Of a DNA stretch of 8,805 bases, positions 1 through 7,349 are shown one piece after another; the stretch's first letter is position 1; every line of letters begins with the position of its first letter. Source of the DNA: CAZPAH01 sp964584495 (GTDB lineage: Bacteria > Krumholzibacteriota > Krumholzibacteriia > Krumholzibacteriales > Krumholzibacteriaceae); the NCBI GenBank assembly GCA_964584495.1, contig CAZPAH010000116.1:1-8805 (forward strand). Direction: 5' to 3'. A program made the translations under genes and the position numbers. Below the pieces are notes generated by a model that did no database searches, was not told the origin of the DNA, and worked only from the letters and a program-made list of their open reading frames with translations.

Positions 1-1635
1 GTTATAGAGGTACTTATAGCCCGCCGTCTTGTACGAGAGTGCCGGGAACCTTATCTTGATCGAGTAGATGCTGTCGTTCGCCGAAGCGTCAGGGTATATC
101 CCGTCGTCCTCCATCTCGTTTAACGAAGGCACGTCGAACGTCAGCGGAGAGACGGACCCGTTTATCGTGACGACACTGTCGGGCCCGGGGAGCAGCCTCT
201 TCATGTCGACGGTGAAGATCACGTCTATCGGATGCGTAGTGTAATCCTCCTCACCCTCGTCGTTCCACCAGTATGTAAGGGTGTCCCATGCGCCGGTGGA
301 GCTGGAGAGAAGATGCAGCCTGTTTGAGGCGAGGGGCTCGTATTCGGTGCACTGATGCATGAACTTCCATGCTAGGGTCGTGTCGGCCGACGGAGAGCCC
401 GTGTAGCATCCTTCGCCAAGAAGCGTGAAGGCCGCCTCGAGGTAATATATGCTGTCCCCCGAATCGGTCATGAAGGCGTTGTCACAGCCGACCCAGGTCA
501 GCGGCTCGAGGTTTCCCTCGACTGTAAATGTATCCACGGGGAAAGAATGCTGGCGAAGATGCAGCCCCATCATCCCGCGGAATAGGACTCCCTTGACGAA
601 GAAGCATCCGACGTTGGTAGTATCGTTCGGTACTATGACATTGTCATTGAGATCCTTGACGTTGGTGACTTCAACCCTGCAAAACGAGGTCTGAGGATAA
701 ATGGTGCTGTCGAGATAGACCCTTACCCTGCTCGGGAAGGAAGGAACCCTTCTGACGCTGTCTATCAGGGCGGTAGTTCCCGACAGATTATAATTCACCG
801 TCAGCTCGGCGGTCGTTTTATCGACCGGCTCGTTGAATTTTACTAGGAAATCGTCGACCCCCGCCACCGCGAGGGAAGGCGCGACTCCATCTTCGCCAAC
901 GCTCACTACAACGGGCGGCTCCGTGTCGCCCGTCGTCTCGACGACATAGAGCAGCATCGAATCCAGCTCGACAGGCGTATAGACATCCCAGGTCGTTCCG
1001 CTCGGCTTGCTCAGTTGATCGCCGTCGTTGACGACGCAATCGAGGGGCCCCTTGGACGAGCCGTTCTGCGTCGATATGATCTCGATATATACCGTGTCAC
1101 CCATGGAGAGACCCAGGTCGCTGAGGTCGAATCCGACCTCTTCGAAGCCGGTATTGTTGACCCAGCCCAGCGAGCTTGTACCGTCGTAGACGACGTCCCA
1201 CGTGGAACCTGTGGGATTCCACTCCCTAAGCTCCTGCCAGGAACCGTCCATATCGCACCAGGCCTGGTAATCCGGTTTCCTCGGCGCCGTGTTCCAGGCG
1301 ATCGCGTGCCCCCAGGCGTCCGTAGTCCCGCCTGAAGGGGTTCCCACGGCGAAGACGATACCGAGCTGGTTGCCGGTCCAACCGTCCTTGTTGTAACCGA
1401 ATCCGATATAGAGCTTGTTCGAATCGTTGGTGACGAACACGGAGTCGATATCCAGAGGAACGAATTCCGTGTCTCCAGTGTCGTCGTCCACCATGTTCGC
1501 CGCCAGGAAGTCGTTGATTCCGTCGACCGTTATCGTCTGCGGAACTCCCCCCGTCACCAGCGAGAACACACCCAGAACTACGATCATCCCGGCAACCGCG
1601 AGCGCCGCCGGAACACCCCTTTTAACCTTGCCCAT
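1..1635 (-). CDS. Secreted DOMON/Ig/tandem starch-binding-module protein (3' part outside window)
   Basis: The frame is open for 545 codons from an ATG at 1635 to the window edge, so the C-terminus is missing. Residues 1-29 form a signal peptide (MGKVKR, then a hydrophobic core). Residues 33-232 look like a DOMON/CBM9-like beta-sandwich that opens with ITVDG, as does the corresponding domain of the upstream GH57-like protein. Residues 238-346 resemble an SbsA-type Ig-like domain (EPPVVVSV, VKFNEPVD). Residues about 350-457 and 470-545 look like two tandem CBM20/CBM48-like modules; the first has a WKF...NRL pattern and the second has FTVDM, EDDGIYPD and a YKYLY strand. No catalytic domain is visible. 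By analogy with modular amylases a GH13 domain could follow, but this is inference. The gene starts 32 bases after the GH57-like stop, behind a strong Shine-Dalgarno, so the two are probably cotranscribed. A role in binding or degrading extracellular alpha-glucan is likely. The reading frame is certain; the function is moderately supported. Confidence 0.85.
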   Translation of the reverse strand, partial: MGKVKRGVPAALAVAGMIVVLGVFSLVTGGVPQTITVDGINDFLAANMVDDDTGDTEFVPLDIDSVFVTNDSNKLYIGFGYNKDGWTGNQLGIVFAVGTPSGGTTDAWGHAIAWNTAPRKPDYQAWCDMDGSWQELREWNPTGSTWDVVYDGTSSLGWVNNTGFEEVGFDLSDLGLSMGDTVYIEIISTQNGSSKGPLDCVVNDGDQLSKPSGTTWDVYTPVELDSMLLYVVETTGDTEPPVVVSVGEDGVAPSLAVAGVDDFLVKFNEPVDKTTAELTVNYNLSGTTALIDSVRRVPSFPSRVRVYLDSTIYPQTSFCRVEVTNVKDLNDNVIVPNDTTNVGCFFVKGVLFRGMMGLHLRQHSFPVDTFTVEGNLEPLTWVGCDNAFMTDSGDSIYYLEAAFTLLGEGCYTGSPSADTTLAWKFMHQCTEYEPLASNRLHLLSSSTGAWDTLTYWWNDEGEEDYTTHPIDVIFTVDMKRLLPGPDSVVTINGSVSPLTFDVPSLNEMEDDGIYPDASANDSIYSIKIRFPALSYKTAGYKYLYN

Positions 1636-1641
1636 AATCTG

Positions 1642-1651
1642 CCTCCTCCTT
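1642..1651 (-). promoter_or_regulatory. Strong ribosome binding site for the downstream partial gene
   Basis: On the minus strand the bases read AAGGAGGAGG, a near-perfect anti-16S match. The two possible registers lie 6 and 9 bases before the ATG at 1635. This fixes the start of the downstream gene, and the short 32-base gap to the previous stop supports translation from a shared mRNA. Confidence 0.8.
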
Positions 1652-1667
1652 TTGATTGGTTCCACCG

Positions 1668-4600
1668 TTATCTCAAGAGCACCATTTTCCTAGTCATCCA
1701 CCAGCCATCCCCGCTAATCCTGCAGAAGTAGATTCCGGAAGAAACGCTCATTCCGCGGTCGTTCGTGCCGTCCCATCTTACGCTTCCCGGTCCCGGCTCG
1801 AGCGTGCCCGAAAGAAGGGTCCTGACGATCCTGCCGCTGACATCGTACACGGCCAGCTCGACCCTGATCCCGGAAGACGATCCGGCGGCCTTCTCATCCG
1901 AGACCTCTCCCGGCACCTCGAACTTGATTACGGTCGAAGGATTGAACGGGTTCGGATAGTTCTGGTAGAGCATGCCATTATAGACGGACGGCATGTCGCC
2001 GCCGCTCACGAGAGGCCCCCTTATCATGACCGTGCTGGCATAGGCGATGACGTTCCGGTAGCATGTATCGTCCGTTAGATTGCTCACCGACAGGGTCCAA
2101 CCGTAACCGACCGGCGACTCCAGGGCTAATTGGACCGTCCTCCCGTCGGGTTGAAGCACGGCCGAGATGACGTCCAACGTATTGGAAGGGATCGTAGTCC
2201 AGTAGACCTCGTAGTTGTCTATGTTCTCCGCCGAACTTTCCTCCACCGGCTCGTTGAAGAGAACGTTTACGAGGCTGTCGCCCGCGGTATCCCTGTGAGC
2301 CGATTCGAGGACCGGTCCCTCCCCGTCGGACGGATCCGGCTTTCCGTTTCCGTCGGTATCGACCGTGAAGGTATATGCGTTGTCGATGATCGGAAGCACG
2401 GCCGATATATTGTTGGGGGCCGAATCCCCCCCGAGCTCGCCGTCAGGCTCCGGGTCCCAACTGAGGGACGCGACGATGGAGATCGAGGCGTCGACGGGCA
2501 CGTTACCCTCTCCCAGCCCGTAAAGAACCTCCCAGGGGATTGCCAATTCGCTCCCCCCGGAATCCCCGTATCCATGATTCGAATCGAACGCCGTTATGAC
2601 CGAATCGGAAATGTCGACGGCGTGGACAGCGCTTTCGATCCTGTAAAAACCGTCCGAGTCGTAAGCTCCCTGGTGCTGGTAGCATCCGTACTCGAAATCG
2701 CATTTGAAACCGGGATACGTGAAGATCGCTCCCCTCTCCCAGATATCTATCGCCGTCAGGTCCGTCTGACCGTCTGGGCCGCCCGGGTCTACATCGAAAT
2801 AGATAAGCCAGCTGTTGCTGGTCACGATCCCGTCGAGGGCGACATAGAGGTAGAGCGAATCCCACGCGATGTAGAGGCCGTCTATCTCGTTCGCCGCCGT
2901 CCAGTCCGAATCGGTGGAGTCATCGACCGCCAAGGTGCAAATATCCCACTCGGCGGGGTCTATATAGCCGTCGATCGTTACCTCCGTCAACTCGCCGTAA
3001 GATATCGATATATCATCCTCATTTGTGATCTCGTCGTTCGGATTGCCGTTTGTATCGTAGGCTGTCCCCGTTGCCATCAGCAACTCGAGCGAGGATGTGC
3101 TCAAACCATCGAGCACGGCGGCATCGGAAACCGTGAGCTGGAGTGTCAATTCGTATCCGTCCTGCGTTTCGACCACCGTCGTTCCGGAGGAAAGCGTCAT
3201 CTCGGCCGATCCGTCATCGTCGTCGTCCATCGATACGCCGGTCACTTCGAAGCTCGAATAAGCGGTTACCTGATTGAACCGCAGCCTCAGCTTGTAGGAA
3301 CCGGGGAAGTAGACCGCCGAGGTCACCCGGGGACCTATCGTATCGGTCAATGCCGCCAGGGCGCGAAGCTCGGCGATCTCGCCCGCCATGTCTGGTGTCG
3401 TCGTTTTGCCCGCGTAGAAGATCATCTCGAAGACGCCGCTCCCGTATATCTCATCGCCCTTCATTATCCTGCCTGAAAAATCGAAGTTATGCTCGGCTCC
3501 CCCCCCGCCCGCGACGATAGCGGCGGTGGCTCCGTTGTTCGGATTCCTCTGGCCGTAATACGCGGCGTCGGAAACCCATATCCTGTCCATCTGCGCGTTC
3601 CATACGAGATCCACCAGACCTGGGGAATAACCGTTCTGCACATACTGGGTCGAGGCTCCGACCTCGTAGATAATATCGAGGTAGGGCTGCCCACTCGTCA
3701 GCCTTACGGTTTTCTTGAGGTCCTGATATGTGAATTCGACCTCGACCGTCGTTCCGCCTCCCTGGACGATCTGCATGCCGTAGAGGCTGTGCTGATAGTT
3801 CGGTCCGACATCGCTCAGCAGGGCCACATGGTTCACATCGTTGTAATCGGCCTCCGTTCCTGCCCAGTAAGCGTTATCGACGCCGACGATCGAGAAGTTG
3901 TAATCGCTCCCCTTCGAGAATATATTCGTCGCCCTCCCTCCAATCCCCTCGAAGACGGCGAAGACCCTGTCGTTGTGAATGATCATCTCGTCGTACCCGT
4001 CATTATCGATATCATCGAGGTAGGCTCCCGTCGCGGAGGCATACTCCCCGTTCGCCCAGTGAGAAGCCTCGGCGTAGATCATCGCGTTCTTCATGTGTCC
4101 CGAGTACTTCAGCTCCCAGCCGCTGATCTCTCCGCCCATTCCGTCGTGCCACGCCGTCTCGTGGAGGTTGGTCATAAGGACATACCAGCCCGCCTGCGAG
4201 ATGTTGTTATTGGGTGCGGCCATCAGCGCGGTGTACGCGTCGTTCCAGAGCGTGCCGAAATTCTTGCAGTTGCCGCCCCGCTGGGGATCGCAGTACCCGT
4301 AGCCGTCCCCGCCGTTGGCGTATGGCACGTATCCGGCCCAGTGCGTGTACCATCCGTTGTTGCCCCCGCCGTAACCGGCCGTGCCGCCGATTTCGAGATA
4401 TGTCCCGTACGTGATGTTCATCGAAACACCCTGGAAATCTGGATTGGCGACGGCGTCGGCGGCCTTCCAAACCGCTATCCACGCGCTTTCCTGCTGGCAC
4501 TTGTTGATGAACCAGTCGTATGTCTCCTTAGCGTTTGGAGTAGAAGAAGCCCAGGATCCCATCTCGGCCGCCGCTTCCCAGTCCTCGGCGTATAGAGCGA

Positions 4601-6044
4601 TTCTATAGTTGCCGTATCCCGAGTTCGACATATCGGTGAGAACCTGGAGGGCGCCGGCCCCGTCTCCTCCCACTATCTTTCCCGTGAAATTGCGGTCGCG
4701 CGGGAAAACCTTGAGGGTGCTTCCCGATATCGTGTGAATCTGGTGATTGTCGTATCCCTGGCAGTGAACGTCGTCGTCCAGGATCACTGCCCAAACGCCG
4801 TGCTGGGTCCAGTTGTCGATCAGGTTGTCTATCACCCCGGCATTCGGGTAAAAGACCGTATCGAGCCATACACGCTCGGGAACCCACGCGACCCTGGGGT
4901 AATAGCCGTACCGCAGGTTGGTCATCTGGGTCTCCACGTTCACCGCCCAGTCGTTCATATCGTTCTGGACGAACGGCATCATGTGCTGGGCGTAGGCCGA
5001 CGTTATCATCCCCGCCCAGCCGGCCGTGACGCCGGCCGAGAGCCATCCGTTGAAATCGACGGGATCGCCGTTGTTGTGATCCCATTCGGTCGAGGTCTGG
5101 AGCGGGGCACAGAGATGGAAGTTGCCCGGGATCGATGTGGATTCGTGAACCTCGAGCGCCTCGTCGAATCCACTGCCGCCCGGATCGTCGGATCGGCCGT
5201 AGAAAACATCGCTGTAGGCAAGCCCCTGGTTCCCGTGATGGACAAAGGCGCAGTTGGCGGTGGCGGCCGGAAGAAGATTGTCTCCCAGAAGCCTGTCCGC
5301 CACCACTCCGTTCGAAATCGATATCACCTCGAAACGGATCGGCGTACGGTCGGCGGAAGATATCAACGCCCTCGCCGCGGCGGAGGTATAGGAATCGATC
5401 CCTCCCGTAGCGGATTTCTCCTCCCCACCCTCTAAACGGCCGTCCCGGGCCATCGCCACAAATGAGGTCTCCAGGTAGGCACCCGACAGGGAAACTGCAC
5501 CCTCGAGATATTCACCGGCCTCGTCGATAAAAGCTCTTTTCATCTCCGGTGCGCCGGGGTCCCAATCGCTCCCGGAGAAGCAAACGGCGCGCTGCACCCC
5601 GGCAGCGGAGAACGGATCGAGCAGGTAGGCCTCGTCCCATTCTATCGTCGAATTTCCTTCAAGTCCCGCCGGCAGCGTGAATCTTCCTCCGTTCATGAAG
5701 TCCAGAAGTATGACTATGCTGGGCTTTTCCCTGCTGAACAGGTCCACACCGCTGGCGGGATCTATCATATTTACCATGCTGACGCGAAATCCGAGCTCGC
5801 CTTCTCTCTCGTCGAAATAGAAGGCCAAAAGATCGGCTCCCTCCATCGACCGCTCCACGTCTCCCGCCGTGTCGATGCATTTGACATTTCGGTTAGACCA
5901 GATGGAGCGAACCGGTTCATCCGGATCGACTGCACCGGCAAGGAGTTCCACGGGCCGTGCGGGTACACCGGTAACGGCCCCGGCCTGCTGGATCGATGAA
6001 ATGAGAAGGATTAAGGCAGAGGCTATTAAAAATTTCTTTTTCAT
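1668..6044 (-). CDS. Secreted multidomain GH57-like alpha-glucan-active enzyme with C-terminal FlgD-type sorting domain
   Basis: This encodes 1458 residues. The ATG at 6044 is preferred over in-frame ATGs at 6098/6095 because it follows GGAG by 5 bases and begins a typical signal peptide (MKKKFLIASALILL, cleavage near A23). Modules in order: a DOMON-like N-terminal domain (about 45-205); a GH57-type region (about 235-670); a beta-sandwich like the C-terminal domain of GH57 4-alpha-glucanotransferases (about 670-900, entered by DIDNDGYDE); an Ig-like domain (905-1016); a DOMON/CBM9-like domain (1021-1225) and an acidic DTDGNGKPDP loop; a second Ig-like domain (1243-1340); and a FlgD-type domain (1358-1458). 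GH57 landmarks are HHG at 269-271 (usual HQP), WVPERVW with candidate nucleophile E390, AEDWE with candidate acid D488, and HETAWHDGMGGE at 628-639, which matches the family's YWHG.FGG segment. The likely role is hydrolysis or transglycosylation of extracellular alpha-glucan. Exact specificity, and even activity, are unproven because several motifs diverge. Confidence 0.82.
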   Translation of the reverse strand: MKKKFLIASALILLISSIQQAGAVTGVPARPVELLAGAVDPDEPVRSIWSNRNVKCIDTAGDVERSMEGADLLAFYFDEREGELGFRVSMVNMIDPASGVDLFSREKPSIVILLDFMNGGRFTLPAGLEGNSTIEWDEAYLLDPFSAAGVQRAVCFSGSDWDPGAPEMKRAFIDEAGEYLEGAVSLSGAYLETSFVAMARDGRLEGGEEKSATGGIDSYTSAAARALISSADRTPIRFEVISISNGVVADRLLGDNLLPAATANCAFVHHGNQGLAYSDVFYGRSDDPGGSGFDEALEVHESTSIPGNFHLCAPLQTSTEWDHNNGDPVDFNGWLSAGVTAGWAGMITSAYAQHMMPFVQNDMNDWAVNVETQMTNLRYGYYPRVAWVPERVWLDTVFYPNAGVIDNLIDNWTQHGVWAVILDDDVHCQGYDNHQIHTISGSTLKVFPRDRNFTGKIVGGDGAGALQVLTDMSNSGYGNYRIALYAEDWEAAAEMGSWASSTPNAKETYDWFINKCQQESAWIAVWKAADAVANPDFQGVSMNITYGTYLEIGGTAGYGGGNNGWYTHWAGYVPYANGGDGYGYCDPQRGGNCKNFGTLWNDAYTALMAAPNNNISQAGWYVLMTNLHETAWHDGMGGEISGWELKYSGHMKNAMIYAEASHWANGEYASATGAYLDDIDNDGYDEMIIHNDRVFAVFEGIGGRATNIFSKGSDYNFSIVGVDNAYWAGTEADYNDVNHVALLSDVGPNYQHSLYGMQIVQGGGTTVEVEFTYQDLKKTVRLTSGQPYLDIIYEVGASTQYVQNGYSPGLVDLVWNAQMDRIWVSDAAYYGQRNPNNGATAAIVAGGGGAEHNFDFSGRIMKGDEIYGSGVFEMIFYAGKTTTPDMAGEIAELRALAALTDTIGPRVTSAVYFPGSYKLRLRFNQVTAYSSFEVTGVSMDDDDDGSAEMTLSSGTTVVETQDGYELTLQLTVSDAAVLDGLSTSSLELLMATGTAYDTNGNPNDEITNEDDISISYGELTEVTIDGYIDPAEWDICTLAVDDSTDSDWTAANEIDGLYIAWDSLYLYVALDGIVTSNSWLIYFDVDPGGPDGQTDLTAIDIWERGAIFTYPGFKCDFEYGCYQHQGAYDSDGFYRIESAVHAVDISDSVITAFDSNHGYGDSGGSELAIPWEVLYGLGEGNVPVDASISIVASLSWDPEPDGELGGDSAPNNISAVLPIIDNAYTFTVDTDGNGKPDPSDGEGPVLESAHRDTAGDSLVNVLFNEPVEESSAENIDNYEVYWTTIPSNTLDVISAVLQPDGRTVQLALESPVGYGWTLSVSNLTDDTCYRNVIAYASTVMIRGPLVSGGDMPSVYNGMLYQNYPNPFNPSTVIKFEVPGEVSDEKAAGSSSGIRVELAVYDVSGRIVRTLLSGTLEPGPGSVRWDGTNDRGMSVSSGIYFCRISGDGWWMTRKMVLLR

Positions 6045-6049
6045 TTCAA

Positions 6050-6053
6050 CTCC
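6050..6053 (-). promoter_or_regulatory. Ribosome binding site that decides the GH57-like start
   Basis: A GGAG core on the minus strand ends 5 bases before the ATG at 6044. The upstream in-frame ATGs at 6098 and 6095 would place 18 extra residues, including Pro and Trp, in front of the signal peptide and lack a comparable site, so 6044 is the better start. Confidence 0.6.
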
Positions 6054-6118
6054 AGGGAAAGATCCAAAATACGCCGGTACCCACTCCGGAAGCATCAAGG
6101 GTTGGAGATGCCATTAAG

Positions 6119-6162
6119 AAAAAAGGGGATACCAGGGCCGGACTACGACCTAAGGTATCCCC
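6119..6162 (-). terminator. Rho-independent terminator after the small CBM20-like gene
   Basis: GGGGATACC at 6125-6133 pairs perfectly with GGTATCCCC at 6154-6162, giving a 9-bp GC-rich stem around a 20-base loop; AGG/CCT inside the loop could extend it. On the minus strand the stem is followed at once by TTTTTT (6124-6119). The polarity therefore fits termination of the gene ending at 6184, 21 bases upstream of the stem. It lies between that gene and the GH57-like gene starting at 6044, so it either separates two transcription units or lowers expression of the distal genes through partial read-through. Confidence 0.9.
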
Positions 6163-6183
6163 ATCCGAAAACAAATCAGGTTT

Positions 6184-7041
6184 TTACCTGTACGTCTGCT
6201 TAATCTTGCCCCATGTAGATTCTTCGTTTCCCACCCCGCAAATAAGGCAGTCGTCACCGGAATAGTTGTTCCAATGATCGACCCAGGGGATGATGTACAT
6301 GGCGGCGCTATCGTCGATCGTCACGGTTCTGTTGCCGACCGATTCCCAGTCGGCGCAATCGTTCTTCTTGTACTTCCACTCGATCGACGGGCTGCTCCCC
6401 GCGGGGAAAACTACGCCGACTTCATAAAAGAGAGGGCTTGCAGCGGGACACGGCTGGCCAAGCACTACGCCGCTTCCCCAGTCGCTAAGAGGAGCCCCTG
6501 ATCCTGTTACGCAAACGTCACCCGGGGCTGGATCGTAATCGGGATCACCTTCGGGCGGAAGACAGAGCCTGAAATATACTGTAACTTCCTGGTTGAGCGC
6601 GGCGGTTATAACGAGCTGGAAAGGCGGATCGTTATTATTCTGATCCTGCGCGCCGGTGTATGTCGACGTATCGGTAGAGTCGTAGCCCTCGCAGTAGAAC
6701 CAGATCTCCGTGTTTCCTTCCAACTCTTCTTTGGGTATGTAACCGACATACTGATCGTTGTTGCCGACATCGTTCAGGTAGCTCATGTCCAGCGATGTGT
6801 ACGGTCCGCTGTTCGGCCCGTAATACAGTTTCGCGGAAAGTCCCGGTCCGGGAGCGGCGTTGTCGGCATCGGTCACGCCGCCTTTCCAAACCTGGAAATA
6901 AACGGCGACATCGGCGTTGTCGGGAACAACCGCACCACTGACGGGCCAAATGTTCCCCGCCCAACCGATGGCGGCCTGAACCGTCGCGGCGGCGGAGAAG
7001 ATGAATGCGAATGTGACCAGTACTGTTAGCAGCTTCTTCAT
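6184..7041 (-). CDS. Small secreted protein with CBM20-like starch-binding module
   Basis: This encodes 285 residues. The ATG at 7041 is chosen because it begins a clean signal peptide (MKKLLTVLVTFAFIFSAAATVQA, likely cleaved after residue 23) and follows an AGAGGGG ribosome site by 6 bases; an in-frame ATG at 7086 would bury the signal peptide. Residues about 24-147 form an Ig-like beta domain with QVWKGGVTD, LYYG and VGNNDQYVGYIP segments. Residues about 151-258 resemble CBM20: VTVYFRL, GSGAPLSDWG, an FPAG turn and IEWKYKK...WESVGNR, the last matching the WE...NR starch-binding signature. A Cys pair (DDCLICG) and a short tail ending TWGKIKQTYR close the protein. No catalytic domain is present, so it probably binds alpha-glucan outside the cytoplasm. 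It sits just upstream of the GH57-like gene on the same strand, separated from it by a terminator. The binding assignment is moderately sure. Confidence 0.85.
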   Translation of the reverse strand: MKKLLTVLVTFAFIFSAAATVQAAIGWAGNIWPVSGAVVPDNADVAVYFQVWKGGVTDADNAAPGPGLSAKLYYGPNSGPYTSLDMSYLNDVGNNDQYVGYIPKEELEGNTEIWFYCEGYDSTDTSTYTGAQDQNNNDPPFQLVITAALNQEVTVYFRLCLPPEGDPDYDPAPGDVCVTGSGAPLSDWGSGVVLGQPCPAASPLFYEVGVVFPAGSSPSIEWKYKKNDCADWESVGNRTVTIDDSAAMYIIPWVDHWNNYSGDDCLICGVGNEESTWGKIKQTYR

Positions 7042-7091
7042 ATTGTACCCCTCTCTCTCAAGCTGATACAGAAGTAGAGCAGTCACAACAA

Positions 7092-7097
7092 TTTATA
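7092..7097 (-). promoter_or_regulatory. Candidate -10 element for the CBM20-like gene
   Basis: TATAAA on the minus strand lies about 50 bases before the ATG at 7041, giving a plausible leader of about 45 bases. No convincing -35 hexamer sits 16-18 bases upstream, and FCB-group promoters often differ from the E. coli consensus, so this is only a candidate. Confidence 0.3.
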
Positions 7098-7122
7098 CCT
7101 GCACATATCAACCTGAGATATC
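7097..7122. repeat. Pair of short direct repeats overlapping the candidate promoter
   Basis: ACCTGCACATATC (7097-7109) is followed after one base by ACCTGAGATATC (7111-7122). They share ACCTG and ATATC at a 14-base period and touch the TATAAA box. They could be half-sites for a transcription factor controlling the starch-related genes, but short repeats like this can arise by chance. Confidence 0.35.
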
Positions 7123-7338
7123 GCGCAAGGTATTACGCTTAACCTCAAGCTACTACAGGCAGTTAAAATAATATCACAGATCGTCTTGCAGGTCAATCGA
7201 AACCTTTCCCATACCGAGGTGCGGCACCCTTATCGGTCACCGGCAATATCTCTATGGAATAAAATCGCACCTTGCTTGTAGAATAAAAAGAGGTACCGTT
7301 GACGGCGAATCTGCCGGATTCGGATTTTAAATTCAGAC

Positions 7339-7343
7339 GGAGG
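7339..7343 (+). promoter_or_regulatory. Ribosome binding site that decides the serpin start
   Basis: GGAGG ends 6 bases before the ATG at 7350, at ideal spacing. An upstream in-frame ATG at 7299 lacks a comparable site and would put 17 mostly polar residues before the signal peptide. Confidence 0.75.
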
Positions 7344-7349
7344 TCGATC

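Larger units (their letters stand above)
7042..7349. other. Divergent intergenic region between the CBM20-like and serpin genes
   Basis: This 308-base gene-free stretch must hold the start signals for both divergent genes. It is visibly richer in A and T than the flanking genes. On the minus side there is a TATAAA box and an overlapping pair of direct repeats. On the plus side a TAGAAT at 7279-7284 could be a -10 element about 65 bases before the serpin start, but no matching -35 is seen. No tRNA, small ORF with a ribosome site, or strong hairpin was found. Confidence 0.6.

Noticed and set aside
1656..2078. Plus-strand open frame of 140 codons over the GH57-like 3' end
   Set aside because: It is the antisense shadow of the conserved FlgD-type domain; composition is Arg/Pro/Ala-rich and it has no convincing ribosome site.
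3205..3240. Run of Asp codons (DDDDD) in the GH57-like protein as a repeat-expansion element
   Set aside because: It is short and lies in a loop of an Ig-like domain; acidic runs of this kind are common in calcium-binding extracellular beta domains.
2130..4595. Two long plus-strand open frames (about 448 and 368 codons) antisense to the GH57-like gene
   Set aside because: They lie opposite a clearly homologous coding frame, show no recognisable domain or signal peptide, and are rich in Arg and Val as expected from reading the complement of a codon-biased gene.
6045..6098. N-terminal extension of the GH57-like protein by 18 residues
   Set aside because: The extension would precede an otherwise standard signal peptide, and the internal ATG has its own GGAG at good spacing.
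7229..7260. TTATCG-17-TATGGA as a serpin promoter
   Set aside because: Only about half the positions match either consensus hexamer; this is no better than expected by chance in AT-rich DNA.
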